Assembly (NCBI GenBank): GCA_009692745.1
Contig: SHYO01000009.1
Span: 1-45,632 of the forward strand
Direction: 5' to 3'
DNA: 45,632 bases
Source: Chloroflexota bacterium
GTDB taxonomy: Bacteria; Chloroflexota; Anaerolineae; Epilineales; SHYO01
The notes below the pieces were generated by a model. The model made no database searches and was not told the DNA's origin. It was given only the letters and a program-made list of their open reading frames with translations. Shown here one piece after another: positions 16,201-24,102 of the stretch; the first letter of the stretch is position 1; every line of letters begins with the position of its first letter. The position numbers and the translations under genes are program-made.

Positions 16201-17376
16201 ATGATATTCCAACCCCTGGCCGGAATCCGGGTTCTCGATCTATCTCGCCTGTTGCCAGGTCCCTATTGTACCATGCTCCTGGCGGATATGGGGGCCGAAG
16301 TTATTAAAGTAGAAACTCCGCGCATTGGGGACTACGCGCGCTTGTCTCCCGATAATATGGGAGGCAATGGTATGTTTAAGATTCTTAACCGCAATAAGAA
16401 AAGCATCGCCCTAAACTATCGCAACCCGCGTGGCCGGGCGCTCTTCCTTCAACTGGCCCAAAATGCCGATATCATTGTGGAAAGTTTCCGTCCCGGTGCC
16501 GTTTCCCGCTGGGGCATAGACTATGAAGCCGTGCAGAGTGTTAACCCAGCCATAATCTACTGCTCCCTTTCAGGATATGGTCAGAATGGCCCGCTTCATT
16601 CCCGCGCCGGACACGATTTGAATTATATCGCCTTGGGTGGGCTGTTGGCTCTTAACGGATCTCTTGGTGGGCCACCCATTATGCCGGGGGTGCAGATTGC
16701 CGATTTGGCGGGAGCAATGCTGGCAGCCGTAGCAATTCTGGGGGCGTTAGTGGGGCGGGGCAGCCGCCAGGAGGGCACCTACCTGGATGTGGCCATGCTA
16801 GATGCGGTAATCTCTTGGGTCGCGCCGGTAGCGGGGGGGCTATTTTTCACGAATGGGCGGCGCAACCCAGCACGGGGTCAAATGCCCCTCTCCGGCAGCT
16901 TGCCATGCTACAACGTATATCAGACTGCGGATGACCGTTTCTTGTCTGTAGGTGCCCTGGAGCCGGATTTTTGGGCCACTTTCTGCAGAACTGTCGTCCG
17001 GGAAGATTTAATTCCCCGCCAGTTTGATACTAGCGCTATATCTGAAGTTAGAATCTTAATGCAAAGCCGCTCATGTGAATCATGGCTGGGGCTTTTCCGG
17101 GAAGTCGATGCATGTGTGGAGCCTGTGAATACCTTTGATGAGATGTTACGTCATCCACAAGTGCAAGCTCGTGGTCTGGCTGATTCCCCCGAAATAGATG
17201 TACGAAATCTGCGCCAGACAGGTTCCCCTTTCCCTCTCACTAAACGGGCTCAAACGACACCTGCTCCGGCTCTGGGAGAGCATACATGGGAGATATTAGA
17301 AAGTGCTGGCTGGGATCGGGGGGAGATTCAGGCCCTGGAAGCAGCCGGCGTGGTTAAATCGGTGCAGCACGGTTAG
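16201..17376 (+). CDS. CaiB/BaiF family III CoA enzyme, alpha-methylacyl-CoA racemase-like
   Basis: 391 residues. Family III members transfer CoA between acids or, in one branch, epimerise 2-methylacyl-CoA. The N-terminus (GIRVLDLSRLLPGPYCTMLLADMGAEVIKVE, split here only for description) is typical. The branch is suggested by three residues known from mycobacterial racemase: His in AGHDLNYIALGG, Asp in GVQIADLAGAM and Glu in VGALEPDFW, all in matching contexts. This favours racemase over transferase. GGGAGA precedes ATG 16201. It has its own promoter and sits between molybdenum cofactor genes without an obvious link. Confidence 0.85.
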   Translation: MIFQPLAGIRVLDLSRLLPGPYCTMLLADMGAEVIKVETPRIGDYARLSPDNMGGNGMFKILNRNKKSIALNYRNPRGRALFLQLAQNADIIVESFRPGAVSRWGIDYEAVQSVNPAIIYCSLSGYGQNGPLHSRAGHDLNYIALGGLLALNGSLGGPPIMPGVQIADLAGAMLAAVAILGALVGRGSRQEGTYLDVAMLDAVISWVAPVAGGLFFTNGRRNPARGQMPLSGSLPCYNVYQTADDRFLSVGALEPDFWATFCRTVVREDLIPRQFDTSAISEVRILMQSRSCESWLGLFREVDACVEPVNTFDEMLRHPQVQARGLADSPEIDVRNLRQTGSPFPLTKRAQTTPAPALGEHTWEILESAGWDRGEIQALEAAGVVKSVQHG

Positions 17377-17470
17377 GGGTTACCTGTCGCGAAATTATCT
17401 CGCGCGTCAGCTTGGGTTGATTGCTCCCCCCCAGCCGGTAGTCTTCTATCAATCATACTGTAACGGAGGG

Positions 17471-17489
17471 GGGCGCGTTCACCGCGCCC
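17471..17489. repeat. Intergenic palindromic repeat GC-rich, copy 1
   Basis: GGGCGCGTTCACCGCGCCC: 7-bp arms with a 5-nt centre. A 19-nt sister copy is at 45471-45489, differing only in the three middle bases. The rest of the gap 17377-17657 holds the moeA promoter and nothing else that I recognise. Confidence 0.5.
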
Positions 17490-17583
17490 ACGCGCCAGAT
17501 AGTCAAACCATCGTTGACAGTCTGATATGTCGGCTTTGTCATACATTGATTTTGAGGTCTTATAATAATCTCACAAAAATCTA

Positions 17584-17611
17584 TTGACAATTGAGTGGAT
17601 AATGGTATACT
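17584..17611 (+). promoter_or_regulatory. Promoter of moeA
   Basis: TTGACA (17584-17589), 16 bp, TATACT (17606-17611) with TGG before it (extended -10). Start near 17618, 40 nt before the ATG. Confidence 0.8.
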
Positions 17612-17657
17612 AATGCCGAATTGGCGGGTTATCTAAACCTTCCAAGAAAAAAGGTCG

Positions 17658-18929
17658 ATGAGCCAATTAATATCTGTTGAGACCGCTCTGGCAAATATTC
17701 TCGAACATATCCAGCCACTTTCCACAGAAACTGTGACTTTGTTGGATGGCTTGGATAGGTTTCTGGGAGAGGATATAATATCCGGCAGCGACATTCCACC
17801 CTTTGCCAATTCAGCCATGGACGGTTATGCCGTGCGTACATCTGATCTGGCTACTGCCAGTCGGGATTCACCGGCCCAATTGCAGATGATTGGTCAAGTG
17901 CCCGCCGGGGCCATGGCAGACCAGCCGGTACGTTCGGGAACGGCTATTCGTATTATGACGGGGGCTCCGATACCAGTGGGAGCGGATGCGGTGGTGCGTT
18001 TTGAGGATACCAGCGAAAATCAGCCCCCTGATCTCCCTCTGCATACCGGCAGTTTGATTAGCGTCTATAACTCGCCTTGTTTAGGGGAAAACATCCGCTT
18101 CCCGGGAGAAGATATCCGGCGCGGTCAGACGGTGCTATCCAAGGGTATTATGATACGTCCCCAGGAGATTGGTGTTCTGGCTAGCCTGGGTGTCGAGCGC
18201 GTAAGTGTGATTCGTCGGCCTCGGGTAGCTATTATCGCCACCGGCGACGAATTGGTAGAGCTGGGGGAACCGTTAAGCCCAGGTAAAATCCGTAATAGCA
18301 ACGAATTTGCCAACGCAGCCCTGGTCAAACGGTATGGTGGTGAACCTATCTGCCTGGGTATAGCGCGGGATACAGTTATAGATTTGCAGCGCAAAATTGA
18401 AAAAGGGCTACGGCACAAAGTCGATCTCTTCATTACCTCTGCCGGAGTCTCGGTCGGCGATTATGATATGGTCAAAAATGTACTGGCTGCCGAGGGGGAG
18501 ATGCATTTCTGGCAGGTGGCGATCAAACCCGGCAAACCTCTGGCGTTTGGTCTGGTACGAGGCGTCCCCTTAATTGGACTTCCGGGAAACCCGGTGGCGG
18601 CATTTGTCGCTTTTGAGGTGTTCGCCCGACCCGCCATCTTGAAAATGGCAGGCAGCGTTACCTGGCGGAAACCTTCGGTCATGGCTGTGCTGCAAGAGCC
18701 AATAGAGAATAGCGGGCGCCGCCATTATATGCGGGCCCTAGTACGGCGAGAGGGAGAAGCTTATTGGGTTACGACTCGGGGTACCGATGTGACCGTTCAG
18801 GGTTCAGGTATTCTGAGTTCTATGGTTTGGGCTAATGCATTTCTGGTAGTCCCGGAAGGGACCACCTATCTGCCTGCTGGTTCTCAAGTCCGGGTGGAAA
18901 TGCTGGATTGGCCTGAATATATCATCTAA
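17658..18929 (+). CDS. moeA: Molybdopterin molybdenumtransferase
   Basis: 423 residues. MoeA inserts molybdate into adenylylated molybdopterin. It shows FANSAMDGYAVR, the RIMTGAPIPVGADAVVRFED segment (described in parts), RPRVAIIATGDELV, PGKIRNSNEFANAAL, FITSAGVSVGDYD, IKPGKPLAFG and LPGNPVAAFVAFEVF, and the C-terminal domain IV. All are standard MoeA motifs and the length is normal. It has a strong promoter of its own. It completes the cofactor group with mobA, fdhD and the molybdopterin-binding protein. Confidence 0.95.
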   Translation: MSQLISVETALANILEHIQPLSTETVTLLDGLDRFLGEDIISGSDIPPFANSAMDGYAVRTSDLATASRDSPAQLQMIGQVPAGAMADQPVRSGTAIRIMTGAPIPVGADAVVRFEDTSENQPPDLPLHTGSLISVYNSPCLGENIRFPGEDIRRGQTVLSKGIMIRPQEIGVLASLGVERVSVIRRPRVAIIATGDELVELGEPLSPGKIRNSNEFANAALVKRYGGEPICLGIARDTVIDLQRKIEKGLRHKVDLFITSAGVSVGDYDMVKNVLAAEGEMHFWQVAIKPGKPLAFGLVRGVPLIGLPGNPVAAFVAFEVFARPAILKMAGSVTWRKPSVMAVLQEPIENSGRRHYMRALVRREGEAYWVTTRGTDVTVQGSGILSSMVWANAFLVVPEGTTYLPAGSQVRVEMLDWPEYII

Positions 18930-18972
18930 AAGGTTGAGTTTGTCTGATCATTGAGTTACTGGAGGAAAATCT

Positions 18973-19776
18973 TTGTCTACTCGAACACCTAGATCTTCAC
19001 CAAGAAAAAATTCGTCGGTATCTTTACCGATGTTATTCGGAGCGGTATTAGTAGTTTCGGTCATTGCTGCTCTTCTGGTCTGGATTAGCGGCCGAAGCGG
19101 TAATACTACCGCATCTGCACCGGCAGCGAATACCACTCCCGTCTCTGCTGCGAATCAGATCGCCACAGCCATACCCATCTCGACCCAGGCCATCGATACT
19201 ACCACAAATAAACCGATGGCCTTTGACGGTACCACGGTTGGCGTTACGAATGAGGGCTGGCCCTATATCGGCAGTCCCAATGCCAAGGTCACAATCGTTG
19301 AGTTCGCCGATTATCAATGCCCCTATTGTGGCCAATTTGTCAAGGAGGTTTACCCTCAGCTTAAAAGCTACCTGACTTCCGGGAAGGTGCGCTTGATTTT
19401 TCGGGACTTTCCATTCCTAGGACCGGAATCGAATATGGCGGCCGAAGCCGGTAATTGCGCGCTCGACCAGGGAGTTGACAAATTCTGGCAATATCACGAT
19501 CTGCTTTTCAATAAGCAGGGAGAAGAGAATAAAGGTTCCTTCAGTAAGGATAATCTGAAAAAATTCGCTGAGCAGGTTGGCCTGGATACCAAGAAATTCA
19601 GTAGCTGTCTCGATAATGGTGATATGAGCGGCAAGGTTAAGGCCAGTCTTGAAATAGGACGCACGGCCGGCGTTAGCGGTACCCCCACTTTCTTCGTCAG
19701 TGGCAAGAAAATCCCTGGATTCCTGCCGGCAGACAAGTTCCTGCCGGCAGTTGATGATGCACTCAAGGGAGGGTAA
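18973..19776 (+). CDS. Membrane-anchored DsbA-family thiol oxidoreductase
   Basis: 267 residues. One transmembrane helix (about 19-38) and a Thr/Ala-rich linker precede a DsbA-like thioredoxin domain (from about 88) with active site C116-P-Y-C119 in ADYQCPYCGQF and the cis-Pro loop GVSGTPTFFV. It introduces disulfides into exported proteins. Helical insertion residues EAGNCALDQG and SSCLDNGDMSG resemble BdbD-type proteins. The start is TTG at 18973, backed by GGAGGA 6 nt upstream; no better start exists. The next gene, 5 nt away, encodes VKOR, its expected re-oxidant. Confidence 0.9.
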   Translation: MSTRTPRSSPRKNSSVSLPMLFGAVLVVSVIAALLVWISGRSGNTTASAPAANTTPVSAANQIATAIPISTQAIDTTTNKPMAFDGTTVGVTNEGWPYIGSPNAKVTIVEFADYQCPYCGQFVKEVYPQLKSYLTSGKVRLIFRDFPFLGPESNMAAEAGNCALDQGVDKFWQYHDLLFNKQGEENKGSFSKDNLKKFAEQVGLDTKKFSSCLDNGDMSGKVKASLEIGRTAGVSGTPTFFVSGKKIPGFLPADKFLPAVDDALKGG

Positions 19777-19781
19777 GGAAA

Positions 19782-20339
19782 ATGGCCCCGGCTGTGGAGC
19801 GAGGTGAAGGGATTTCCAGGAAAGGACCGCCGGCTGCAGCGCTATCATCGACCGTTGGTGGTGGTACACCGGTAACGGTGGTGGGGTGGTTGGGGGGATC
19901 TTTGCTCCGCCGGGTGATCCTGATCCTGGCATTGGCAGGTTTTCTCGTTGCCGGATATCTTACCTGGGTCCATTATGATAGTAGTAGCGGACCGCTCCTC
20001 TGTTCCGGAGTAGGGGGCTGCGAGACTGTCAACAATAGCCCATATGCCATGATTAATGGCATTCCCGTCGCCCTGTTCGGCGCAGCCATGTACCTGCTTC
20101 TGATACTTTTGTCGCTGGGACGGGATACCGTTGATGAAATTAGCCCCATTCCGGCATCGCTCTTGACGTTCAGTATTGCCTTAATGGGTGTCTTGTATTC
20201 CGTTTATCTTACATACTTGGAGGTGTACGTTATTCATGCCATTTGCCCGTACTGCATCTCTTCGGCTTTGATCATTACGGCGCTTTGCGTGCTCAGTGGG
20301 GTAGAATTATGGCAGAATATGAAATTTGCAAATAGCTAA
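19782..20339 (+). CDS. Vitamin K epoxide reductase (VKOR) family protein
   Basis: 185 residues. Bacterial VKOR re-oxidises DsbA-type proteins by passing electrons to membrane quinone. A 40-residue N-terminal extension is followed by four to five hydrophobic helices. The loop cysteines C74 and C80 (LLCSGVGGCE) and the quinone-side CPYC pair (155-158) are both present, with Ser/Asn-rich PYAMINGIPVALFG between helices. The gene starts 5 nt after the DsbA gene and forms a functional pair with it. The pair suggests that the organism makes disulfides in its exported proteins. Confidence 0.92.
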   Translation: MAPAVERGEGISRKGPPAAALSSTVGGGTPVTVVGWLGGSLLRRVILILALAGFLVAGYLTWVHYDSSSGPLLCSGVGGCETVNNSPYAMINGIPVALFGAAMYLLLILLSLGRDTVDEISPIPASLLTFSIALMGVLYSVYLTYLEVYVIHAICPYCISSALIITALCVLSGVELWQNMKFANS

Positions 20340-20408
20340 CATTAGGAAACAATCAGAACTATATCCTTACATTTTCAATTATAATCTCTCAGAGGGGGGG
20401 TTTATCCC

Positions 20409-20648
20409 ATGACGCAAATCCGATGTTGGGATAACCGGTGTATTTTCAACGAAGCTGGCATGTGTACCTCCGACGAAATCGAATACCACCCTGATCATGG
20501 TTGCCTCACAATGGAAGAACGTGAGGATTACGAAGAGGAGGCAGTGGTTGAGGCCGAATGGGAGGATGAGGAGGAGGGCTTCGAAGAGGAAGCCGAGGGG
20601 GAGGAAGACGAAGACGCCTACGAAGATTGGGATGAAGAGGAAGACTAA
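20409..20648 (+). CDS. Small Cys-cluster protein with acidic tail
   Basis: 79 residues. The first 35 hold four Cys (6, 11, 19, 32) and two His, in CWDNRCIFNEAGMC and HPDHGC, suggesting a small metal-binding knuckle like those of DUF1540-type proteins. Residues 36-79 are almost entirely Glu/Asp. A G-rich site (AGAGGGGGGG, 20391-20400) precedes the ATG, with a TATAAT at 20380-20385. A terminator follows. Composition is extreme, but the Cys pattern and ribosome binding site argue that the gene is real. Function unknown. Confidence 0.65.
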   Translation: MTQIRCWDNRCIFNEAGMCTSDEIEYHPDHGCLTMEEREDYEEEAVVEAEWEDEEEGFEEEAEGEEDEDAYEDWDEEED

Positions 20649-20667
20649 CCCACCATTTTGTTAACCT

Positions 20668-20714
20668 GAAACCCGGCCCTTACCAATCCCCCAGATTGTC
20701 AGGGACCGGGTTTC
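20668..20714 (+). terminator. Terminator after the acidic protein gene
   Basis: GAAACCCGG (20668-20676) pairs with CCGGGTTTC (20706-20714), followed by a T-rich run. The loop is long, about 29 nt. Confidence 0.55.
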
Positions 20715-20762
20715 ATTTCTTAATATTGTCTTCATTTTACCTATTGCCTCCTGAATGAATTT

Positions 20763-21629
20763 ATGAGCCAGCAACTTTTTGAAGTTGAACGCATTAACCA
20801 CATTGATGACTACTACCAGACGGTAGATGTGCAGCGCCGGGCATGGTCTATGCTGGGAGATACGGATGTCGTACCTGTCCACTTGTTGGTGACCGCCCAG
20901 AAGAATGGTGGGTTGGTTTTGGGTGGCTTTGATGCCCAAACGCATCAGATGGTGGCTTATCTTTTTGGTTTTGTAGGTCTAACGCCTGATGGGCATGTGA
21001 AGCATTGTTCCCATCAATTGGGTGTGGTGCCGGAATGGCGCTCCTCGGGTGTGGGGTATCATATGAAATTGCAGCAACGAGCGTTGGTGCTGCAGCAGGG
21101 GTTGGATTTAGTAACCTGGACGTATGATCCCCTGGAAGGGGCGAATTCTTATCTGAACATTGCCAAGTTAGGGGCAGTGTGCCGCACGTACTATCGGAAT
21201 GTCTACGGTGAAATGCGCGATAATCTCAATGCCGGTCTACCTTCTGATCGTTTCCAGGTGGATTGGTGGATCCGCAATCCCTATGTGGAACACCGCCTAA
21301 CCGGTGGGTCCCAAACGGGATTGGCTGATTTGCAATCGGCAGGCGCAACCTGGATTGCTCAAGGAGAACTTGGCGAGGATAGACTACTCTGGCCGTTGCC
21401 CTGGAAAAAAGAATCTAATGCTGAAGTTGTCCTGGTGATGGTCCCATCACAATTTCAAACGATTAAGCAGACCCATTTCGAATTGGCTATGACCTGGCGA
21501 CTGCACACGCGGGCATTATTCGAGCACTACTTTGCCGCTGGCTATACCGTGGTAGCTTTTATTAACGGGGAAAAATCAGGGCAACCTGGAAACATCTATG
21601 TGTTACAACGCGACTTCAACTCCAGCTAA
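20763..21629 (+). CDS. GNAT-family acyltransferase (COG3375-like)
   Basis: 288 residues. The GNAT part is seen in LLVTAQKNGGLVLGGFD, the strand-4 region HCSHQLGVVPEWRSSGVGY (acetyl/succinyl-CoA pyrophosphate loop R/G-x-G-x-G type) and LVTWTYDPLEGANSYLNIAKLGA. A C-terminal extension of about 100 residues follows. Such proteins are known neighbours of N-succinylamino acid racemase in Geobacillus and related bacteria, where they N-succinylate D-amino acids; here the enolase-superfamily gene lies three genes on. The next gene overlaps the 3' end by 32 nt. Substrate is inferred from context only. Confidence 0.75.
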   Translation: MSQQLFEVERINHIDDYYQTVDVQRRAWSMLGDTDVVPVHLLVTAQKNGGLVLGGFDAQTHQMVAYLFGFVGLTPDGHVKHCSHQLGVVPEWRSSGVGYHMKLQQRALVLQQGLDLVTWTYDPLEGANSYLNIAKLGAVCRTYYRNVYGEMRDNLNAGLPSDRFQVDWWIRNPYVEHRLTGGSQTGLADLQSAGATWIAQGELGEDRLLWPLPWKKESNAEVVLVMVPSQFQTIKQTHFELAMTWRLHTRALFEHYFAAGYTVVAFINGEKSGQPGNIYVLQRDFNSS

Positions 21630-22227
21630 TCTCCCCGGATTTGAACCTGCTCGGCTGGCGGAATCTCTCGCTGCTCAGGCTGCTGAGCGGGCAGGAATCG
21701 CGGTACGCCGGTTGTGTACCTGGGAGGAGCTAGAGCAGGCTCGTATGCTGCAGGTAACTATTTGGCAAATGCCGACCGATTTGGATGCCATTGCCCCCCG
21801 CATGTTGATCACTTTTCAGAAGAACGGGGGATTGATTTTGGGGGCTTATGTGTTGACCCAAGGAAGAGAATCCTTGCAATTGCGGGCCGGAACTTTAGTG
21901 GGTGTTTACATTGGTTTCCTGGGTTTCCTCCAAACTTCTGGCGCAAAGGCGGAATCTGCCGCTGTATTTCAGGTGGCCCACCGCTTCGGTGTTTTAGCGA
22001 CAGTTCGGAACCGGGGTGTCGGTAGGTCGATAATGCTGCATGCCAGGTCACTGGCCTTAAGCCAGGGTGTCCGGCAGATGCGCTGGTCTTTCAATTCCCA
22101 GAATGCCTCCTGTGCCCATCTTAGCCTACAATGCCTGGGAGCCAAGCCATTGTATGACGTGGGAGAGACTGAGTCCGGTCAGGTGACCGTGGCTTGGGAT
22201 TTATTATCATCATCGAACCGAACATAA
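21598..22227 (+). CDS. Second GNAT-like protein, shorter paralogue of its neighbour
   Basis: 209 residues, beginning inside the previous gene (overlap 21598-21629). Core segments line up with the upstream GNAT: LITFQKNGGLILGAYV against LVTAQKNGGLVLGGF; AHRFGVLATVRNRGVGRSIM against SHQLGVVPEWRSSGVGYHM; CAHLSLQCLGAKPLYD against NSYLNIAKLGAVCRTYY. It therefore looks like a diverged tandem duplicate lacking the C-terminal 90 or so residues. The first 35 residues are less certain, and no strong ribosome binding site was seen. Translational coupling is likely. It may have a different acyl-acceptor. Confidence 0.7.
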   Translation: MCYNATSTPANLPGFEPARLAESLAAQAAERAGIAVRRLCTWEELEQARMLQVTIWQMPTDLDAIAPRMLITFQKNGGLILGAYVLTQGRESLQLRAGTLVGVYIGFLGFLQTSGAKAESAAVFQVAHRFGVLATVRNRGVGRSIMLHARSLALSQGVRQMRWSFNSQNASCAHLSLQCLGAKPLYDVGETESGQVTVAWDLLSSSNRT

Positions 22228-22250
22228 CTTCAGTTCAATGAGCCAGGTAA

Positions 22251-22685
22251 ATGTCTGATCAGAGACCTCCAACACCGCCTGAAGAGAGTCCAGAGCGGCC
22301 AGGGCTTCAGGAAGCCTTGGCAGAAGCCATAGCGTTCTATAATGCGGGCCAGTTCTGGCATTGTCATGAGGTTTTGGAGCAGGTCTGGCTACACCAGGGC
22401 GATGAGGAAATGCGCACCTTTCTTAAGGGTATTATTCAAGCGGCAGCGGCGTTTCATAAAGGTACCGTGCAGCACAACCCGCGCGGTGTCGTGCGCAATC
22501 TGACCAAGGCCCTGGATAAATTAATACCCTACCAACCTGCTTATCTTGGTTTGGAGCTGAAGGAATTTATAGAGGGGTTACAATATTGTCGAGCCGTTGC
22601 TGCATCCCTGATTGATCAGCACGAAACAGATTTCGACCGTGTCTTGGTCCCGCCGTTACGCTGGGTGTCGCGGAGGGGAAATTGA
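22251..22685 (+). CDS. DUF309 family protein
   Basis: 144 residues. The central motif is HCHEVLEQVW ... EEMRTFLKGIIQAAAAFHK, diagnostic of DUF309 (a small all-helical fold with conserved His/Glu). The family has no established biochemical function. The gene is packed between the GNAT pair and the racemase-like gene (23-nt and 32-nt gaps), so it is probably cotranscribed. A link with that pathway has not been described as far as I know. Confidence 0.8.
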   Translation: MSDQRPPTPPEESPERPGLQEALAEAIAFYNAGQFWHCHEVLEQVWLHQGDEEMRTFLKGIIQAAAAFHKGTVQHNPRGVVRNLTKALDKLIPYQPAYLGLELKEFIEGLQYCRAVAASLIDQHETDFDRVLVPPLRWVSRRGN

Positions 22686-22717
22686 CCGGGAATCCCTACA
22701 TTTAAGGAGCAAATCCC

Positions 22718-23830
22718 ATGAAAATAGAACGAATTGAGATGCGACAGGTACGTATGCGTCTGGTCTCTCCTTTCCAAACTTCCGGATGGGTGGAGAACGA
22801 CCGGGATTGCCTGATTATATCGGTCCATAGCCAGGGCATTACAGGCTGGGGGGAGTCGGTCGCCGGCAGTGGCCCGTGGTATTCCTATGAAACCGTTGGG
22901 ACCGCCTGGGAGATTTTGCATAATTTTGCCATTCCCATGATTACCGGCCAGGATATTCCTACCCCCGCAGCCTTCACCGAGATGGTTGGCAAGATTCGCG
23001 GTCATAGTATGGCAAAGGCCGGGCTGGAAATGGCTCTTTGGGATTGGTTTGGCCAGACCCAGACTCGCTCTCTTAAAGAGATGCTCGGGGGGGTGCGAGA
23101 CCGGGTGGATGTTGGGGTGAGTGTCGGCATTCAACCGGATTTGCCAGCTTTGGTCAAAACCGTAGGAGGATACCTGAAGGATGGTTACCGGCGCATCAAG
23201 ATAAAAATTAAGCCTGGTTGGGATTTGGAAGCTGTCCAGGTACTACGACGTGAATTCTCAAATATTCCGCTTCAAGTCGATGCCAACTCAATCTACACAC
23301 TGGAACAGGCCAAGGCGACTTTCCCCAAGATGGATGACGCGGGTTTGCTGCTGATTGAACAGCCTCTTGGGTATGATGATATTGTGGACCACCGCCATCT
23401 TCAGACTATTCTAAAGACGCCGATCTGCCTGGATGAAAGTATCCATACGGTTGACCATGCGCGTCAGGCTATCGAATTAGGGAGTTGCCGGATTATCAAT
23501 ATCAAGTTGGGGCGCGTGGGGGGGGTGGCCAACAGCAAGGCGCTTCACGACATCTGCGCCCAACGTGATGTCCCTGTTTGGTGTGGTGGTATGTTAGAGA
23601 CAGGTATCGGGCGGGCGGCTAACGTCCACTTGGCCAGTTTGCCTAATTTTCGCTTGCCCGGTGATACTTCTGCCAGCAGCCGTTATTATCACGAGGATCT
23701 CATAGATCCGCCCTTTGTTCTAAATCCCGACGCCACTCTTACTGTACCCCACGGGCCGGGCCTGGGTGTCAATGTCCGCCTCGATCGTTTGCATGCGGTT
23801 ACGCAGCGGATAGCATCCTACACCCCGTAA
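22718..23830 (+). CDS. Enolase-superfamily OSBS / N-succinylamino acid racemase
   Basis: 370 residues, AAGGAG before ATG 22718. The protein is of the muconate-lactonising subgroup: catalytic Lys in RRIKIKIKPGWD, metal ligands in LQVDANSIY, LLIEQPLGYDD and ICLDESIHT, and second catalytic Lys in IINIKLGRVGG. These proteins act as o-succinylbenzoate synthase (menaquinone pathway), N-succinylamino acid racemase, or both. No other men gene is in the window, while two GNAT acyltransferases precede it, so the racemase role is favoured. A desuccinylase needed to finish the D-to-L pathway is not seen. Confidence 0.88.
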   Translation: MKIERIEMRQVRMRLVSPFQTSGWVENDRDCLIISVHSQGITGWGESVAGSGPWYSYETVGTAWEILHNFAIPMITGQDIPTPAAFTEMVGKIRGHSMAKAGLEMALWDWFGQTQTRSLKEMLGGVRDRVDVGVSVGIQPDLPALVKTVGGYLKDGYRRIKIKIKPGWDLEAVQVLRREFSNIPLQVDANSIYTLEQAKATFPKMDDAGLLLIEQPLGYDDIVDHRHLQTILKTPICLDESIHTVDHARQAIELGSCRIINIKLGRVGGVANSKALHDICAQRDVPVWCGGMLETGIGRAANVHLASLPNFRLPGDTSASSRYYHEDLIDPPFVLNPDATLTVPHGPGLGVNVRLDRLHAVTQRIASYTP

Positions 23831-24008
23831 CCAATCCCTCGCAATTACGTTAATCTAGTGAGATCCGTCAAAATTTTTCGAACCTGGCGGGAGTCTGGCT
23901 ATTTAACACGAGTCTGTACTTGCATTTCTGACTATCATCGAGTAGGCTATTATATATATGTGATACTAGCAATTCAATCATAGGCGCAGATCAGCCTTGG
24001 GCAGTGAC

Positions 24009-24063
24009 AGGCAAATCCGATGACTTGATAGGTTCTATCAAGAGTAAGGATGCACTCCTGGCC
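24009..24063 (+). promoter_or_regulatory. Structured leader, weakly c-di-GMP-I riboswitch-like
   Basis: AGGCAAATCC (24009-24018) is followed by an 8-bp hairpin (CTTGATAG 24024-24031, CTATCAAG 24035-24042), then GGATGCACTCCTGGCC (24048-24063); ATCC pairs with GGAT. The order and the AGGCAAA-CC and GGA-GCA blocks recall the c-di-GMP-I (GEMM) aptamer, but the conserved GACGCAAAGC block is not intact. The rest of the 272-bp gap holds AT-rich sequence (23951-23960) that may contain a promoter. Confidence 0.3.
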
Positions 24064-24102
24064 ATTCTGTCTTTTCCCACGGCCACTAAAAAGGAGTACC
24101 TC

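Noticed and set aside
24015-24051. Kink-turn in the secreted-protein leader
   Set aside because: The loop strands (GATGA and AGTAA) do not give the tandem G-A/A-G pairs required next to the hairpin stem.
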